A DNA stretch of 64,000 nucleotides from Perkinsus marinus ATCC 50983. Its lineage: Eukaryota > Perkinsozoa > Perkinsida > Perkinsidae. The stretch lies in NCBI RefSeq assembly GCF_000006405.1, contig NW_003201384.1, positions 174,728-238,727 of the forward strand, in the 5' to 3' direction. The position numbers were made by a program, and so were the translations under genes. The notes beneath the pieces were generated by a model. That model made no database searches. It was not told the origin of the DNA and worked only from the letters and a program-made list of their open reading frames with translations. How positions within the stretch are numbered: the stretch's first letter is position 1; each line of letters starts with the position of its first letter. This document shows, piece by piece, positions 1 through 11,243 of the stretch.

Positions 1-2484
1 CACGCGGCGCCGATTGCAGGTACCTCATCCGTGGAGGTCCTCCTGGGCACGAAAAATATCTTTAGGTTCCTTCACTATGTGAAGAGATTACACGAAGTCG
101 TTGATGCCCATTCTGATGGGAAATCGATCAATGATGTTATCCTCATTGGAGATACTCTTTTCACTGGTAGTATCTCAGCTTCCCCTTGGTAAGATACAAA
201 ACAGGTCCACAGGTGGCTCCGATGGTAAATTGCGAACATGGAAAGCAGTTCCTACACCAGCCGGTAAGTAAGACTGATTTCCCTATACAGTGTTGGAGTA
301 GGAAAATATATGTTCGCCTTCCTCAGCTGAGCTCAGAAGAGTTTTTAAAGCTAACCATAGAGGTTTATATACGAATTCAGGTAGAAGAATTTTACCCGAA
401 TTTTATTCTACTTTCACTAACAATATACAAAAGTTTCCCGAAATTTCCACGAAATTCCCAATGAGTAATATTACGAGACCGAATCGGACGACTGACAATC
501 TCATTGGAACAACATGGATATTTTCAATGAAGTTTTCGAAAATTATACTAATGCATATTCCCCCTTTATTCAGGTCATATCGAATTGACCCCGGACCTTA
601 TCGTCGACACAGACGGTCAGCCCGTGATGTCCGTCTACTTCGAACCCGCCCGTGACGAGACCGGTGGTGGAGTTATGTTCTGTGGCCTCCAAGACGGTCG
701 AGTTAGAGTGTAATTTCCTCGTGGTGTGGTATTAGAGATAGCGTTATCAACTCAGATTTGACAAAACGACCGGTGCACAATTTGATCTGGTCGGCCATGG
801 TAAAGCTGTACACAGTTTAGGGGTTCTGCAAGGGGTAGTAGTACTGTGTGACTAACCCTAGTAGACTGCTACTATGTATAGATACTGGTAACTTCGTCGT
901 GGGATGGTACGGTACGGTTGTGGACACCCAAAGAAGGGACTTATCAGAATACTCATACGATAGAGATCGGATATCCAGTTAAATGCATGACGGTAATACC
1001 GACGACGATAATGGAAGTGGCTTCAGCCAGTGTGGGAAAATGGGCACATGATCAACTACGTGTGTTGGTGATAATATAGAAACTCTGATGAAATCTAGGG
1101 AAATTCTTGGTGGGGGGGGAGCGGCGATTATTATAGTAACGGTGTTACTGTGGACTGCTCGAGCGAAGCGGGGCTATGTATTGCATTTTGTGCGTACGAA
1201 CTATTTCTTTACACTAGAAAAACACCGCGAAAGAATCAGTCGTATGTTGAAAAATATGTTACATTGCCATACTGTACCAAGAAAGCATTTTTGTATAAAA
1301 AGTACCGAGTCTGGGATTTGAACCGGGGGTCCATCAACTTTCAGAAGCAACTTCGCTTAACACGCGGCATGTAATGATCCTACAGCGAAGAATATCATCA
1401 ATGATATATAAATGATGATGTTGTTGTTATCTCCTTCAGATAGCAGAGCAAACTATGTGGATTGGCGGTGTGTGTGGTATTACTGGTATTAGTATAATGG
1501 ACCTCACCATACAGGGGAGGATCGACACTCAAAGTCCAGTTATGAATATGTTAATGTAGTAGAGGGCGTATCTTAGGTTACTCTTGGTAAGATACGGAAT
1601 AGGTCCATTTCTTAGATACGAGAATCATGTAGTGGCCATAACATTGGACGGAAAACTGTTCGTGTTCGATCCAAAGTAGTAGTAGCATTAGTAACAATTT
1701 CATGGCGCGCGACATTTTTCTCTCAGTGGTAATGAAACTGCCAGCATGGACTGTGCATTACACTACAATAACAATGGTGAGAAATTACGAAAGCCTTGCT
1801 GTAATTCCTGTCTTGATGGAGTCGTGATAAACGGCCAAGCGGCGTGTAAGTCTATATGGGGAATTTTTCCAGGGGTGGGGTTTACAGTGGAGTTTCACCC
1901 GTTTTACGTGAAGTGGCGTAAAACTCGGTGAAAAACGCGATATTCGCGGCCTTTTTTCGCTAGTGTTTTTCATATCACTAGGGCATGTGAAATTATCAAT
2001 ATTTTTGATAAGTGTTGGAGGAATATATGTTCGTTTTCCTCAGCTGAGTTGAGACGTTTCCTCATTAATTATAGAAGTTTATATACGAATTCGGGTAGGA
2101 AACCGGTAAGAAATTCCCGGTAAGAATTTCCATATTGTCACCAACACATGTGGTTGACCAATGTGCAAATTTTCCAACACTGCTATTGGAATTTTCGAGA
2201 TTGGTAAATGAGTGTCAATATTGGAAATTTTTTCCTCAGTACTGGTCGGGCAAATGAACGGTAGTGTACGAGCGTATAGTCTGCCCACTTTGAATCCACT
2301 GGTGTGGTGGACGACAGCTATGCAGAGAAGGAATGCAGATGTCCGTATTGTGAAGTCAATCGGTGAGATCGCGGGTTCGATCCCGGCATGTTGCACTTTT
2401 CCCGTTGTAGTTAACACGAATCTCTTCGTAACAGGGTGTGCCGATGGCAGCTTGTCGTTATGGCAATGGCAGAATATAAGCTGA
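1..2484 (+). CDS. WD40-repeat protein, 5' end outside window
   Basis: WD40 beta-propeller protein of unknown partner; open from base 1, so its start lies upstream. Hand-built exons: 1-166, 213-263, 574-709, 756-834, 882-992, 1440-1549, 1616-1675, 1727-1845, 2240-2364 (approximate end), 2413-2484; stop TGA 2482-2484. Each junction keeps frame with GT-AG borders. WD-type strands are plain: GSDGKLRTWK (exon 2), a blade ending DGTVRLW (exon 5), DGKLFVFDPK (exon 7), GQMNGSVRAY (exon 9) and DGSLSLWQW at the C-terminus. This gives five or six visible blades. Introns are either about 46-51 nt or 300-450 nt, and the long ones hold repeat insertions (MITE copies and a tRNA-like piece). RAE1, BUB3 and other WD40 families were considered but nothing in the sequence singles one out. 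Confidence 0.8.
290..435 (+). repeat. MITE-A copy 1 (in WD40 intron)
   Basis: Copy of the dispersed element called MITE-A here. Hallmarks are a 5' end like GTGTTGGAGGAATATATG, a core TTCCTCAGCTGAGCTC, a middle GTTTATATACGAATTC, and a 3' end like CATGTGCATATTTTCCCACAC. This copy has the 5' end, the CAGCTGAGCTC core and the TATACGAATTC block; its 3' end is eroded. Confidence 0.7.
1029..1115 (-). repeat. MITE-A copy 2, truncated
   Basis: Starts with the reverse-oriented terminus CAGTGTGGGAAAATGGGCAC and the block ACGTGTGTTGGTGATAATAT, then stops. It sits in the WD40 intron 993-1439. Confidence 0.65.
1300..1376 (-). repeat. tRNA-like (T-arm) segment
   Basis: Read on the minus strand it has a T-arm-like CCCGGTTCAAATCCC followed by a short stem remnant and a T run (GTACTTTTTA), as at the 3' end of a tRNA gene. 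No complete cloverleaf can be drawn. It lies antisense in the WD40 intron 993-1439. Confidence 0.4.
1550..1615 (+). repeat. Short intronic repeat (35-bp family), copy in WD40 intron
   Basis: The intron contains TATCTTAGGTT, 11 bases of spacer, then GATACGGAATAGGTCC. Related sequence is at 184-208 (GATACAAAACAGGTCC), 13328-13364 and 16386-16412, each inside an intron. The two copies in this gene run on the coding strand, whereas those at 13.3 and 16.4 kb lie in introns of minus-strand genes. Confidence 0.55.
1895..1990 (+). repeat. Dispersed hairpin repeat B, copy 1
   Basis: Contains CGTTTTACGTGAAGTGGCGT, GGTGAAAAACGCGATATTCG and GTGTTTTTCATATCACTAGG. It is nearly identical to 18423-18542; a fragment is at 21412-21445 and a diverged copy at 30857-31050. 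GTTTTACG/CGTAAAAC and TGAAAAAC/GTTTTTCA form internal inverted repeats. It sits in the WD40 intron 1846-2239. Confidence 0.65.
2012..2170 (+). repeat. MITE-A copy 3
   Basis: Near full length: AGTGTTGGAGGAATATATG at the 5' end, then CCTCAGCTGAG, TATATACGAATTCGGG, TTGTCACCAACACATG and a terminal TTTTCCAACACT. The two ends form an inverted repeat (AGTGTTGGA/TCCAACACT). It is inserted in the WD40 intron 1846-2239. Confidence 0.75.
2365..2412 (+). repeat. 48-nt intron carrying a tRNA T-arm
   Basis: Donor GTGAG and acceptor TTGTAG bound a 48-nt intron that keeps the WD40 frame. Nearly half of it is GCGGGTTCGATCCCGGC, which matches the tRNA T-stem/loop and polymerase III B-box consensus, followed by TTTT. 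The T-arm starts only a few bases after the splice donor. Confidence 0.55.
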
Positions 2485-5400
2485 GTAACTCCCATTGTAA
2501 ACTACGTTAAAAACCCTATTGTATGCTGTTGCAATATTATTAATATCTCCACCAATGGTGATGGTGACACACACGGGCTTGTGTTTGATACTACAATTGC
2601 CGTTTGCGTGCCAATAGGAAGGGACACTGCATTGCAGCCAGTCTCTGCTCTCACAGATATGACATCTTTAGCCTCCAATAGCATTTGTTAAGCACACAAG
2701 TCTCAGTATACGTACCCCCTTGGTTGTAGGTATGTCATAGTCAGTATCACTATCATTACGGTAATTACATCCCCACAATCCCCCAGTGAATAACTGTGAT
2801 TTTGAGTACGAGTATTTCTGATATGCTCGAGCTAAAATGGCATTTCAGCTTGAGGGCTGCGAGCCGTTCCCCGCAACGAATAGTGAGCCAGCGAGATTCG
2901 CCCGTACGCACGCGAATGAGTACGAGATTCTAATGTGGGAGAGGCACAGAAGGCAAGTAAGCGCGCGCGATGGAAAGACAAAGGCAACACAAAAACACTT
3001 TTTTCACACCATGGTTACCATTGCCGCTACAAGCATCCATGTAGCTTGTCAGTGAAGTTTCCTGGAGAAGGGACAACGCCTGCCGACTCGATAGGGTCGG
3101 GGGGAAGCTTGTGACTGGAGCCTCTTGTGGTATCAGCAAAGAAGAGAGCAATTGGCTTAACATTGTGGTTATGCCATCCCCGAGATGGTAAGGGCGACCG
3201 TGGTTGTTGTGTGGGCGATTGTAGTAGGAGAGGTGGCCATTGTGTGGTTCTCTCTTCCTCTCATATAATCTTCGTCACCCGGTGAGGTATAGCTATAGAA
3301 TAATAATAGAATAATAATAATAGCTATAGCTATTATTATCAAGGAGTAACTCGACACACTTCATCTTCACCATACGCCGGCAGAACTCAGACAGCGGAGC
3401 TTGCGTGACTAACGTTCGTTACAAAACAACAGCAGCTGAATCGGCCGGGCTCATGAACAACCTCACTAGGATTTATATTCTAGGAAGATGAGTCTGATAA
3501 TTAGTTTTGATATGTTTGATATCCCCGTAACCAGTGATTATCAACCACCGTCATTTATATCGAATGAAGTTCATACCATCAACGCGACACTTATCGTTGG
3601 ATCCTGACGCAATAGAAATAGCCATGTGTGGTCTCTGACATGTGACAGCACGGCTGCGAAAGTCATAGCAGAAAGCCTACTGTACATCGCAAACCTCATA
3701 AGTTAGTCCTACGAGTGGTGGTTTACCACTGGTAAATCACCGCTCGTACGTACATCACCTACGAGTACGTAGGTGATGTACCTACGAGTACATCACCATA
3801 CGTACGTACTACGTAGGTACAGCCGCGAAATCTCGCGAAATCTCGCGAGAACGAGACCGAGAAAGAATAAGGCCGAGTCGTGCCCCTCATTATTCTCGAG
3901 AATTCTCATCTCGCCAAAATGACGGGGTATGCAAAAGACTCTTTGATTTTCGGGACGGTGGCACTGGGAATGCTAGTCGATGCCACGGAGGAGTCCTCAT
4001 ATATATCTGAGGTACTGAGGCTTTTCAGTACCTCACTGAGGCAACCTCAGGTACCCAAGGGATTCTCCGATATAGAATGCTTCCCCTCGCTATCTGCTGT
4101 TGATCGCACTGGAGCTCCCCATTGGAATGAGTTGCCCTCAAGAGTCTTGAGTCAATACGGTGTCTGACTCGAGTACGGTACGTGCATTTCAAACATGGTG
4201 TCGTGGATTATCCACGAATTCTCCTTGAGCTATGATATCCACGGTGGATATCAAAGCTTGAGGAGAGCCTCAATTACGGTATTCTGTTGGATGCCCCGAA
4301 ATGTCACTTGGGAAATGGCTCGTTGCTGGCAGCAACTTGCTGCTTCGCAGCTCTCCGGCAGTACGTAGGTCTACGAGCTCTTAGACGCTGATATGAAGTT
4401 CGGGACTAGCAACTCCTCGGAGGTTAATCAATGCACAGATAGGACAAAGTTGATCGAGATCGCAGGAGCTTAGCTTATAGATAGAAAAACGTACACTCCG
4501 GATATTGAGGAATTGCATCCGCAGTTTCTCATCCTTGTTGATCGAATCCGCACTATCGATTGGCCGAAGGATAAACATGGCTCAAGTTATTCGAGTCAAG
4601 TATGGGAGATGCTCCACTGTCGTCCTCGTTACATTGGTTTATACAAGGTTTGGACTTCGACCGGCGCGAGGAGCGAAATTTTATTCTGAATTTTCATCAC
4701 CCCATTTGTACTGCCTTTGTACGCTGTGCATCGCTTGAATGATCTTCTCACTATAGCTTTTCCTCGCGATGCTGAATACGTAGAGTGAAAGCAAGACAAC
4801 GATTGCGCATGCGTGCAACAATGTTGCAGCAACATATACCTGATTCGCCTGCCGTCTTTGCCTACTTCGGTTGCGATAGCTCCGTCCTCCCCTCATCCCG
4901 CGCTCACATGTGGATCACACTAAGGCTTTACGCAGGTCACAGTGACCTGTGGGAAACCTCAGTGACCTGGTCACTGCATCAAGCTTATCAGAGGATCCTT
5001 CATCGTACACTATTCCCCTCCTGCGACTATGACATGGACCGCTCCGCAGCGGCGCTGGTATGCATAGACAACTCTTACGATAACTGGAACACGGGAGCAC
5101 GCATAGTAAGTTAGTAGTACTAACTTAGCACGCATGGCCCCCCTCGGAGGATTACCAACGAATCATCGGTTTGTTGTATCGGCAGTAGCCCTATTATAAC
5201 TAGTATCACCATCATATTCTTCTGATTAACACAGGTTACTCGTTATTTATCTAGAGATGATTTGTCCAGTTGGATAGCGTTATACTCCCAAGATCGACAA
5301 GTCGTAATTTCCGGTCGATGTGGAACAGCTCCACTGAAGTTATTTCCAGATCTTGAACTTTCTCATGCACTACCTCATTTCAATTAAGTTCGCGTGAAGC

Positions 5401-5631
5401 TGAGCGCCATTCACACGTGTAGTGAAGAACGAGTTTTACACTTCGCATTTCACGAACTCCGCAGGTTTTCGCGAAATCCCGCACACGTTTCACGCGAGAT
5501 GGCGCTTTTCACTGGCGCTTCTTCGAGTAGTGTTACATCCATTTTCACTTTGCGTAATTCGTGTAGTACACAACAGCAACCTTTCGCTGCTCTCGAGTCA
5601 AAAGACATGATAGGTTGTTCATCTAACATCC
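2485..5631. other. Hairpin-rich intergenic region, no convincing gene
   Basis: No reading frame here has a recognisable domain or credible splice partners. The stretch holds simple AAT/TAGCTAT repeats (about 3295-3340) and nested palindromes of GTACGTA and CTACGAG type at 3735-3815. It also has a TCTCGCGA cluster at 3826-3850, a perfect 11-bp hairpin at 4008-4035, and an AGTGACCTG inverted repeat near 4936-4976. ORFs at 2837-3055 and 3880-4167 overlap these palindromes and look fortuitous. Confidence 0.5.
4681..4896 (-). CDS. Possible small membrane protein exon
   Basis: A 71-codon minus-strand frame has an Arg-rich N-terminus, one hydrophobic segment of about 20 residues (VAATLLHACAIVVLLSLYVF) and a charged tail. 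The layout suits a single-pass protein or a first exon. No homologue was recognised, and the ORF sits alone in an otherwise non-coding stretch. It could be fortuitous. Confidence 0.25.
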   Translation of the reverse strand: MRGGRSYRNRSRQRRQANQVYVAATLLHACAIVVLLSLYVFSIARKSYSEKIIQAMHSVQRQYKWGDENSE

Positions 5632-5808
5632 ATGCGTTTCGCCTCCCTGCTTCTCGCTGTTACCATCCTGGCTGCTTCTGGTTCCACCGACGGTGCTCCT
5701 CAAGATGGTTCCCCTATAGGCCGCAAGCTTAACAACTTCGGCGATGAGTGTGCTACATGCGCCAAAGGGCGTTGCCGCTGTGGTCATAGCGGCTGCTGGT
5801 GTGAATGA
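5632..5808 (+). CDS. Small secreted cysteine-rich peptide (58 aa)
   Basis: The ATG at 5632 opens a 58-codon frame ending in TGA 5806-5808. Residues 1-17 form a textbook signal peptide (MRFASLLLAVTILAASG). A short polar pro-region follows, then a C-terminal knot of six cysteines within 18 residues in the pattern C-x2-C-x4-C-x-C-x4-C-x-C, with a stop right after C-W-C-E. The even cysteine number and close spacing suggest three disulfides, as in small defensive or effector peptides, or possibly metal binding as in metallothioneins. No family was recognised. A following intron cannot be excluded, but the stop fits a complete peptide. Upstream DNA 5390-5520 contains diverged GTGAA/TTCAC hairpin repeats. 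Confidence 0.6.
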   Translation: MRFASLLLAVTILAASGSTDGAPQDGSPIGRKLNNFGDECATCAKGRCRCGHSGCWCE

Positions 5809-7320
5809 TAGTATGATGATCTTCCTATCCGATGATCCTAGCGGATCGGATAGGACCTATCCCATCCTCATTATCATGTACCAAGGTGTGGTATGTTGTG
5901 CAGGTGGAACTTCAAGGGTTATAACTTATGTATGCCTCAACTTTTCGTCTCTTCTACTGATATCGCTGGATTCCGGTCATAGTAGGTTGAACGTCTGATG
6001 ATACTTCCTATCTTAGAGATAGGAATATCATTATGCTTCCTCAACAATGCAAAGATCTACCGTGTATCGGAATTTATCGATCGGGTCGTAACAGAATCAA
6101 CTAATGGTTCTTGCATTATTCAGTCGTTAGCTTTCTCTTTCGTAGTCTAGATTATCAAACTTGCTTGAGGATTCTGAGATCACTTCTATGACTTGATAAG
6201 TTTGTGAAACATCCGATATACAATTTTGATCTGTGGCGTTATGAAGTTCGTATTTGAAAAACTGGTTACGTTTCGAGTATTTTACTTCAGAGGTTCTTAC
6301 TTGGATCTTAATTATCGGCATATTACATCACCATCTGTCCGATATGGATACTAGTCATAACGAAAAAGGCGATGTTGGGTTGCATTAGAGTCAATCGTAG
6401 TAAGTGTGAGTAATCTACTCACATCCTCCAAGGGGGGTTGACAGTCCAATCGACTGGCGCGAATGAGAAAAGTCATAGCGGCTCAAGGGTGAGCCAACCT
6501 GTGGGTGTATGAAATTGGGCACATTAATTGATATTGATCGACGCAGAATCTCCATGTACAACGTACGATCACAGCATGCTATATGACGATGCCTATCACG
6601 TGATGCTCCGAGCACCATGCTCGGCATCATGTTCAAACGTGACGGTTGAGATAAACCGCCCCGTCTCAACAAACCGTGTCCATCTAGAAATGAAAGTAAA
6701 TTATAATGGTTAATAGCCGGGTGTACAGGTTTGTGATCACGGATAGAGGCAAACGAACACATAGAAAACCCTTATACACGTGGGATAGTAAGAGTACTTG
6801 TCAGTGACAAGTACTGGTACTCGTTCAAGGTTGGCCCGCTCAACCGTGACAAGTACAATGAGTAGTTAATCTCGTCTAGTAGAATAAGTCAGCGAATTGT
6901 TTCCGAATGTCTCGGGTTCAAATCTTTGTCGAGGTATATTCCGGAATTCATTTTTTGGAATTCTGTGAGTAGAATTCGAAAGTGCGTTGTTGGTGGCCGG
7001 ACGCCACTGGCGGCCACCAGGTGGCCTCAGATTCGATCCCGGGGAACCCCATTTCTCACGTATTTTATTTGCCCAGTCTGGAATCCTTGCTGGAATCGAT
7101 TTTAGAAATCGTGTCTACTGAACGCGAGTCGTAATTGATTCAGGAGGCGCTTCCGAGATCGATTTTCAACTTCCAAAATCGTGTTTACTGAACGCGACTT
7201 CCGGAATGATTCCAACAATCGATTCTGAGGATCGATTCCAGCATCGCACACAACGGCCAGTGCGAATCATCCACAACGAAGTTGATATAAAAATTGAAAA
7301 AAACATCAATTCATTCATAT
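5809..7320. other. Intergenic, hairpins and tRNA-like pieces
   Basis: No gene is supported. There are short inverted repeats: a CCTATCCGA/TCGGATAGG palindrome at about 5825-5853, CCTATC/GATAGG at about 6006-6023, and AGTACTTGTCA/TGACAAGTACT at 6793-6815. A GC-rich palindrome GGTGGCC...GGCCACC lies at 6990-7025. T-arm-like boxes are at about 6912 (GGGTTCAAATC) and 7030-7040 (GATTCGATCCC). A 115-codon minus ORF at 6415-6762 has no features. Confidence 0.4.
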
Positions 7321-8473
7321 TCAAAAGTGTAGTGCTGCATAGAGTAGAGAAGAGCGGGTCCTAGCAGGCAGGTCCTCAGAAATGGTTGAAATCGAAAACC
7401 CGTATAGGCCTCTATCTTCGACGAGGCAAGTCTTCTCAAGGACTTGCTTCTGCGACTGATAAGTGTAGTCCTCGAAATGGCCGTTCGAGAAAGGAAGTGC
7501 GCCCTTAGCAATCAGTTCAGCATAAGTACGGGGAGGTTGAAATTTGCCAGGTGAGTATCCCATAGCCTCTACCTGAAATATAACACCGTAGTTGAACGCG
7601 GACGCCCCTATAAGATCAGTATCAGCAACGGCCGATTCCCGCCTAAAGTAGTCCATGGCTTACTGATAGTTCGATTTTTGATGCTGGTACCCCGAGCGTG
7701 AGCAGACGCTGAACGGCTTGGCGAGCGAAATCCGCATCAACCATGTTATTCGATAAAAGTGTCGGATGTCCGAAGTGAATCGAAACGGTATCGAACAAGC
7801 GTCCCAGCCTGGCTGCCTCTACGTACTTCCACAGGGGTGAGTCCAAGGGCTCCGCCCCGAAACTGAGACAAACTATATCGCTTCGTGGATCAACCTTACG
7901 GACCAGCCGTTGCCTCTACACAAGCACACTCAGAACGGCGATTCTAAGAGCAGAAACGATGGGCGATTTTACTCACCCGATCGACGCTCTGACAGGCTTC
8001 CCAGACCTGGTCTTGAGCTTACGGCTTATGATCCACCCAACTCTTTGCGCGATTTGCCAGAAGAACTGTTGACAGTTTCCTACCCAAACCCAGAACCTCA
8101 CCTCCTCTACATTATATTGAGTGATATAAGACTGAATCTGAGATTCGAACGTAGCAAAGCTGAATATATCGGGGGAGCATTCATGATAAGGGTAGCTGTC
8201 TGTGCCCAACAAAAGGGCTGTACCAGTGCCGTATTTTCTGGCACAATCGGCAATTTCGTTGACCATTGTGACGTTGACGACCTCCGAGAAAACAGAACCA
8301 TCGTTGACCAATGTGGTGCTCTCGAGGAGGAATTTACTAACACCCATGGAGAACATTTCACAAATAGTGTCGGTGGGAGCGAGCCACTCTTGACTGCTGA
8401 TAGACACCTCCCTTCTAGCAGAAGATGGAAGGGAGACGAGGAGGAGGACGATAATAGGAGAGCTGGCTAGCAT
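7321..8473 (-). CDS. Secreted GH18 (chitinase-like) family protein, exon borders unresolved
   Basis: The ATG at 8473 starts a clear signal peptide (MLASSPIIVLLLVSLPSSA). Three coding blocks follow on the minus strand: 8473 to about 8080, about 7905-7670, and about 7655-7321 (stop). The last block has the pattern of a glycoside hydrolase 18 C-terminus: TYAELIAKGAL, then an EDRGLYGFSISTISED strand where the family reads as GGVMFW-type, then a final helix. The middle block has an alternating strand/helix pattern (FDTVSIHFGH...ASKIELS). I do not see a DxDxE catalytic motif, so it may be an inactive lectin-like member. The blocks lie in different frames, and the candidate junctions (for example GTAAGCCATGG near 7665) do not restore frame. 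Either an intron is misjudged or the gene is frameshifted. Confidence 0.5.
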
Positions 8474-8497
8474 CTGAGAGATGTTTGCTCGAAACAA

Positions 8498-10188
8498 TCA
8501 CAATGGATGCTATCGTGAGGCAATTCGATTAACCCCTGCGTAGAACAACAATAGAGCAATGTTATGTTACTAGGTCTATTGGAGTGGACTGTTCGGGAGC
8601 ACCTCTGCCACACAATTCAATCACGTGAATGGTTATCACATATCGCGTGACACACAATTAGGGGTTAACAGTATTCAAGGACAGTCTCGTGAATCGCAGG
8701 GTCACAGACTGCGATTTTGTCCGAAATCTGGGGAGAACTATCTTCTACGCGTGGTTAATGGAGTTGGATTCCAACATCGCAGTGCCACCGAACGAAGTGG
8801 TTTATGCCATAAACTTCATGGTTCACGACGTGAACTTCGCGTGTACTGATGATGAGCTGATGAATTGTGGTAGGAGGATCTGACCGCTCCTGCTGGAAAG
8901 TCCGTTAGCTCAGCTAACAATCGATACAATGCAGCTATTTTTGCTGCATTGTATCGATTGTTTGCTATATGTAAATCGACTCCATCCGGCCATCGTCAGC
9001 TATCTTTTGCTGTTGTCCGACTGTGCGGCTCTGCCTGTGCGAAATAGACAGTATGGGCGGCGCGAGAGCCTCAACTGTAGCTTTTGTGTGCGTGCGTCAA
9101 AGGATCGATTGCATTTAGAGTCTTTCGAGGGACTCTTTTTGAGCATTACTGTTTGCACCCCTGCCAACCTTGTCGACCGCAGCTAAGTATTATCTCACAC
9201 CCGTATCTACCTTTGGGATTGTGTTGCCAGAGTCACTAGCACCGACTGCCTATACAACTTTTCAAGGCCTACTTGGAGACTAGTAACTTCTATTTGGAGG
9301 GGTGGGCGAAATGAAACTGAAGATTCTCGTTTGATAACTGCGAAGCACAGTTCATCGCAGTCCCACCCACTTGTCGAGCTCGACAAGCCAGCCCTTGGGC
9401 CATGGAATGAGCTGTGATACCGCAAGGTCCCGATGGAGAGTGGAGCCATGATCTCTGCCATCAGCAGATCCACAATCATCCAACTCACCAAGGGACCTGC
9501 CTCACCCAACAAGGGAACCAGATCATCACTGGCATGATGAGAGCCCAGTAATACACTACAGCTGAGATGAGGAACTCTTGGACGATGTAAATCTGTTTCT
9601 ACTTTCTGCCAACACGGGAGAGCCATTGAGTTGAATCAACCTGTCTTCTACTGCTATCCGTCAGTTCTGCCAATCGGCGCTGCCGACTTTGCGATTCCGC
9701 CTCGCAATACACAACGTACGTTCCTCATGCCACTTTACGTGGCTAAGGCCTGCGTGCCCAACCTTTTCTCAGCCTGATGGTTCACCAGGCTTCCTTGCCC
9801 CCGGTGAACGCATGAGACGATATTACTGAGCGAAGCATGAACCGCGTTGTGATTCTTCCGAGTGAGGAAAATAGCTGAAAAAGCGTAACCGTTGTACTCA
9901 TCCGCTACAACAGTCTAAGTTTCTATAGCTCATCCGCATCTCTCATACGGCCCATGTATCGAACCTTCCTACCGCGGGAGATCGAGCGTGTTGAACATCG
10001 GTAAATCCAGCTACATGACGAGTAGATGACCAGTTGAAACTTTCAACTTTAGAGTGTCTTCCCGAGTTTTGTCAACCTGACTTGGTTGACGGAAATTGGT
10101 CAAACCAACTCACTGAAATTCCAATAGAAACGTTCGAGCCAGTAATAGTTTCAAATGAATCATAAATCCAACACCGACACAACGGCAG
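8498..10188. other. Intergenic region with unassigned ORFs
   Basis: Two frames could be exons but lack support: plus 8689-8883 (hydrophobic/acidic, FYAWLMELDSNIAVPP) and minus 9207-9626 (139 codons, with LVSWMIVDLLMAEIMAPL). Neither has a recognisable domain. The most regular structure is the 20-bp perfect hairpin at 8916-8962. The rest shows no clear feature. Confidence 0.35.
8916..8962. repeat. Perfect 20-bp hairpin
   Basis: AACAATCGATACAATGCAGC (8916-8935), a 7-nt T-rich loop, then the exact reverse complement (8943-8962). No T run follows, so it is not an obvious terminator. Confidence 0.8.
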
Positions 10189-11026
10189 TCACACGAGCCA
10201 ACCATCATCTCGATTCTCAATTTTATGCTGTTTGATCAATATATATGTCTTTAGCACTTCGGTAAGTCTGGAAGCTGAATCCAAATCAGCATTCTTGCAC
10301 GGCCTCAAATCCAACTCCATCCCCGACTCGTAAGGTTCGCTGTCAGTTGCCCCACGACGAGAGAAATTTTTATACACCTACACAAGAGCAAAAACCTGTC
10401 GACTCTTCCCATCATTCGAAATTATAGTCTCCATTGACAACCGATTCCCAAATTTCGAATATCAACGAGTCATTGCTGCACCCAGTAGAGTGAGATTATG
10501 GCATTCCTAGACGATGATCCTCCAGAACGAACACGCCCCAGAAGTGAGGCCCCAAGGCGTAGGAGCCCCCACACCGCAAGCTTGTACATAATAATAAATA
10601 TTTTCAATATTTTCAGAGAATGACTTACTTGATAATTCTCGTCTGACTCGCCAACCGCGTGGTAATTATCGATTCGACAATCCACGACGTTCTCCAAGAA
10701 CAAGTTCATGACAAATATCGCCACGTGCTTGCTGACTGCGGCATCATACAGAGTCGCCTTCCGAGCTCCGATGTCGAATTGAAGCACGACCCTCCCGAAA
10801 ACTCGCAGTTCGAATCCTTTATCGTAATTCTTTGGGATGCACTCGATATTTTTCAGCACCTTCAACCAATACCCCGTTCTTCTGGCCATATCCTAACAAC
10901 GACCATAATCGATCAGGCGATCGATTATAGCAAGGCTGCTCACCTCGGGATACAACTTGTCTCTATATTCGAGATGGAAGTCCTTATCCATCGCTGGTCG
11001 AATCTGGAACAGACTATAATGCTGAA
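10189..11026 (-). CDS. Uncharacterised conserved-looking protein
   Basis: Three minus-strand exons read as normal globular protein: about 11026-10949 (HYSLFQIRPAMDKDFHLEYR...YPE), about 10896-10632 (DMARRTGYWLKVLKNIECIP...), and 10380-10189 (FSRRGATDSEPYESGMELDL..., stop at 10189). The first two are joined by a phase-compatible GTGAGC...TTAG intron of about 51 nt. A frame around 10560-10520 (YALGPHFWGVFVLEDHR) may be a further exon. The protein is charged, without a signal peptide or membrane segment. I do not recognise the family. The start is uncertain and could lie further upstream. Confidence 0.45.
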
Positions 11027-11243
11027 GCCGTGTGAATCAAAGACGACGCAGTTGTTTACAATCATTCACTTCATCATATATACTCAATCGATTATCCGAT
11101 CGATTTGAAAAGATCAGCATTGCATTCATCGACTTCTAGTTTTTCTCCGGACTCCTAAATGAGGATTCACGATAAATCCGAGGAAAGCCGAGCATGAAAA
11201 GTTCAAAAACCAGCAGAATTGTTGGTTTGATATAAGCCAGCAG

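Noticed and set aside
1681-1696. 16-nt mini-intron GTAGTAGTAGCATTAG in WD40 gene
   Set aside because: A 51-nt GT-AG intron (1676-1726) explains the same junction in frame.
3169-3357. Minus ORF with poly-Ile membrane-like start
   Set aside because: The hydrophobic run is encoded by an AAT/AGCTAT simple repeat; no other support.
4570-4600. Another spliced-leader fragment (CATGGCTCAAG)
   Set aside because: Only GGCTCAAG plus one or two bases match; expected by chance in 64 kb.
8689-8883. Coding exon FYAWLMELDSNIAVPPNEVV
   Set aside because: Protein-like composition but no splice partner, domain or start; kept only as a remark in the intergenic entry.
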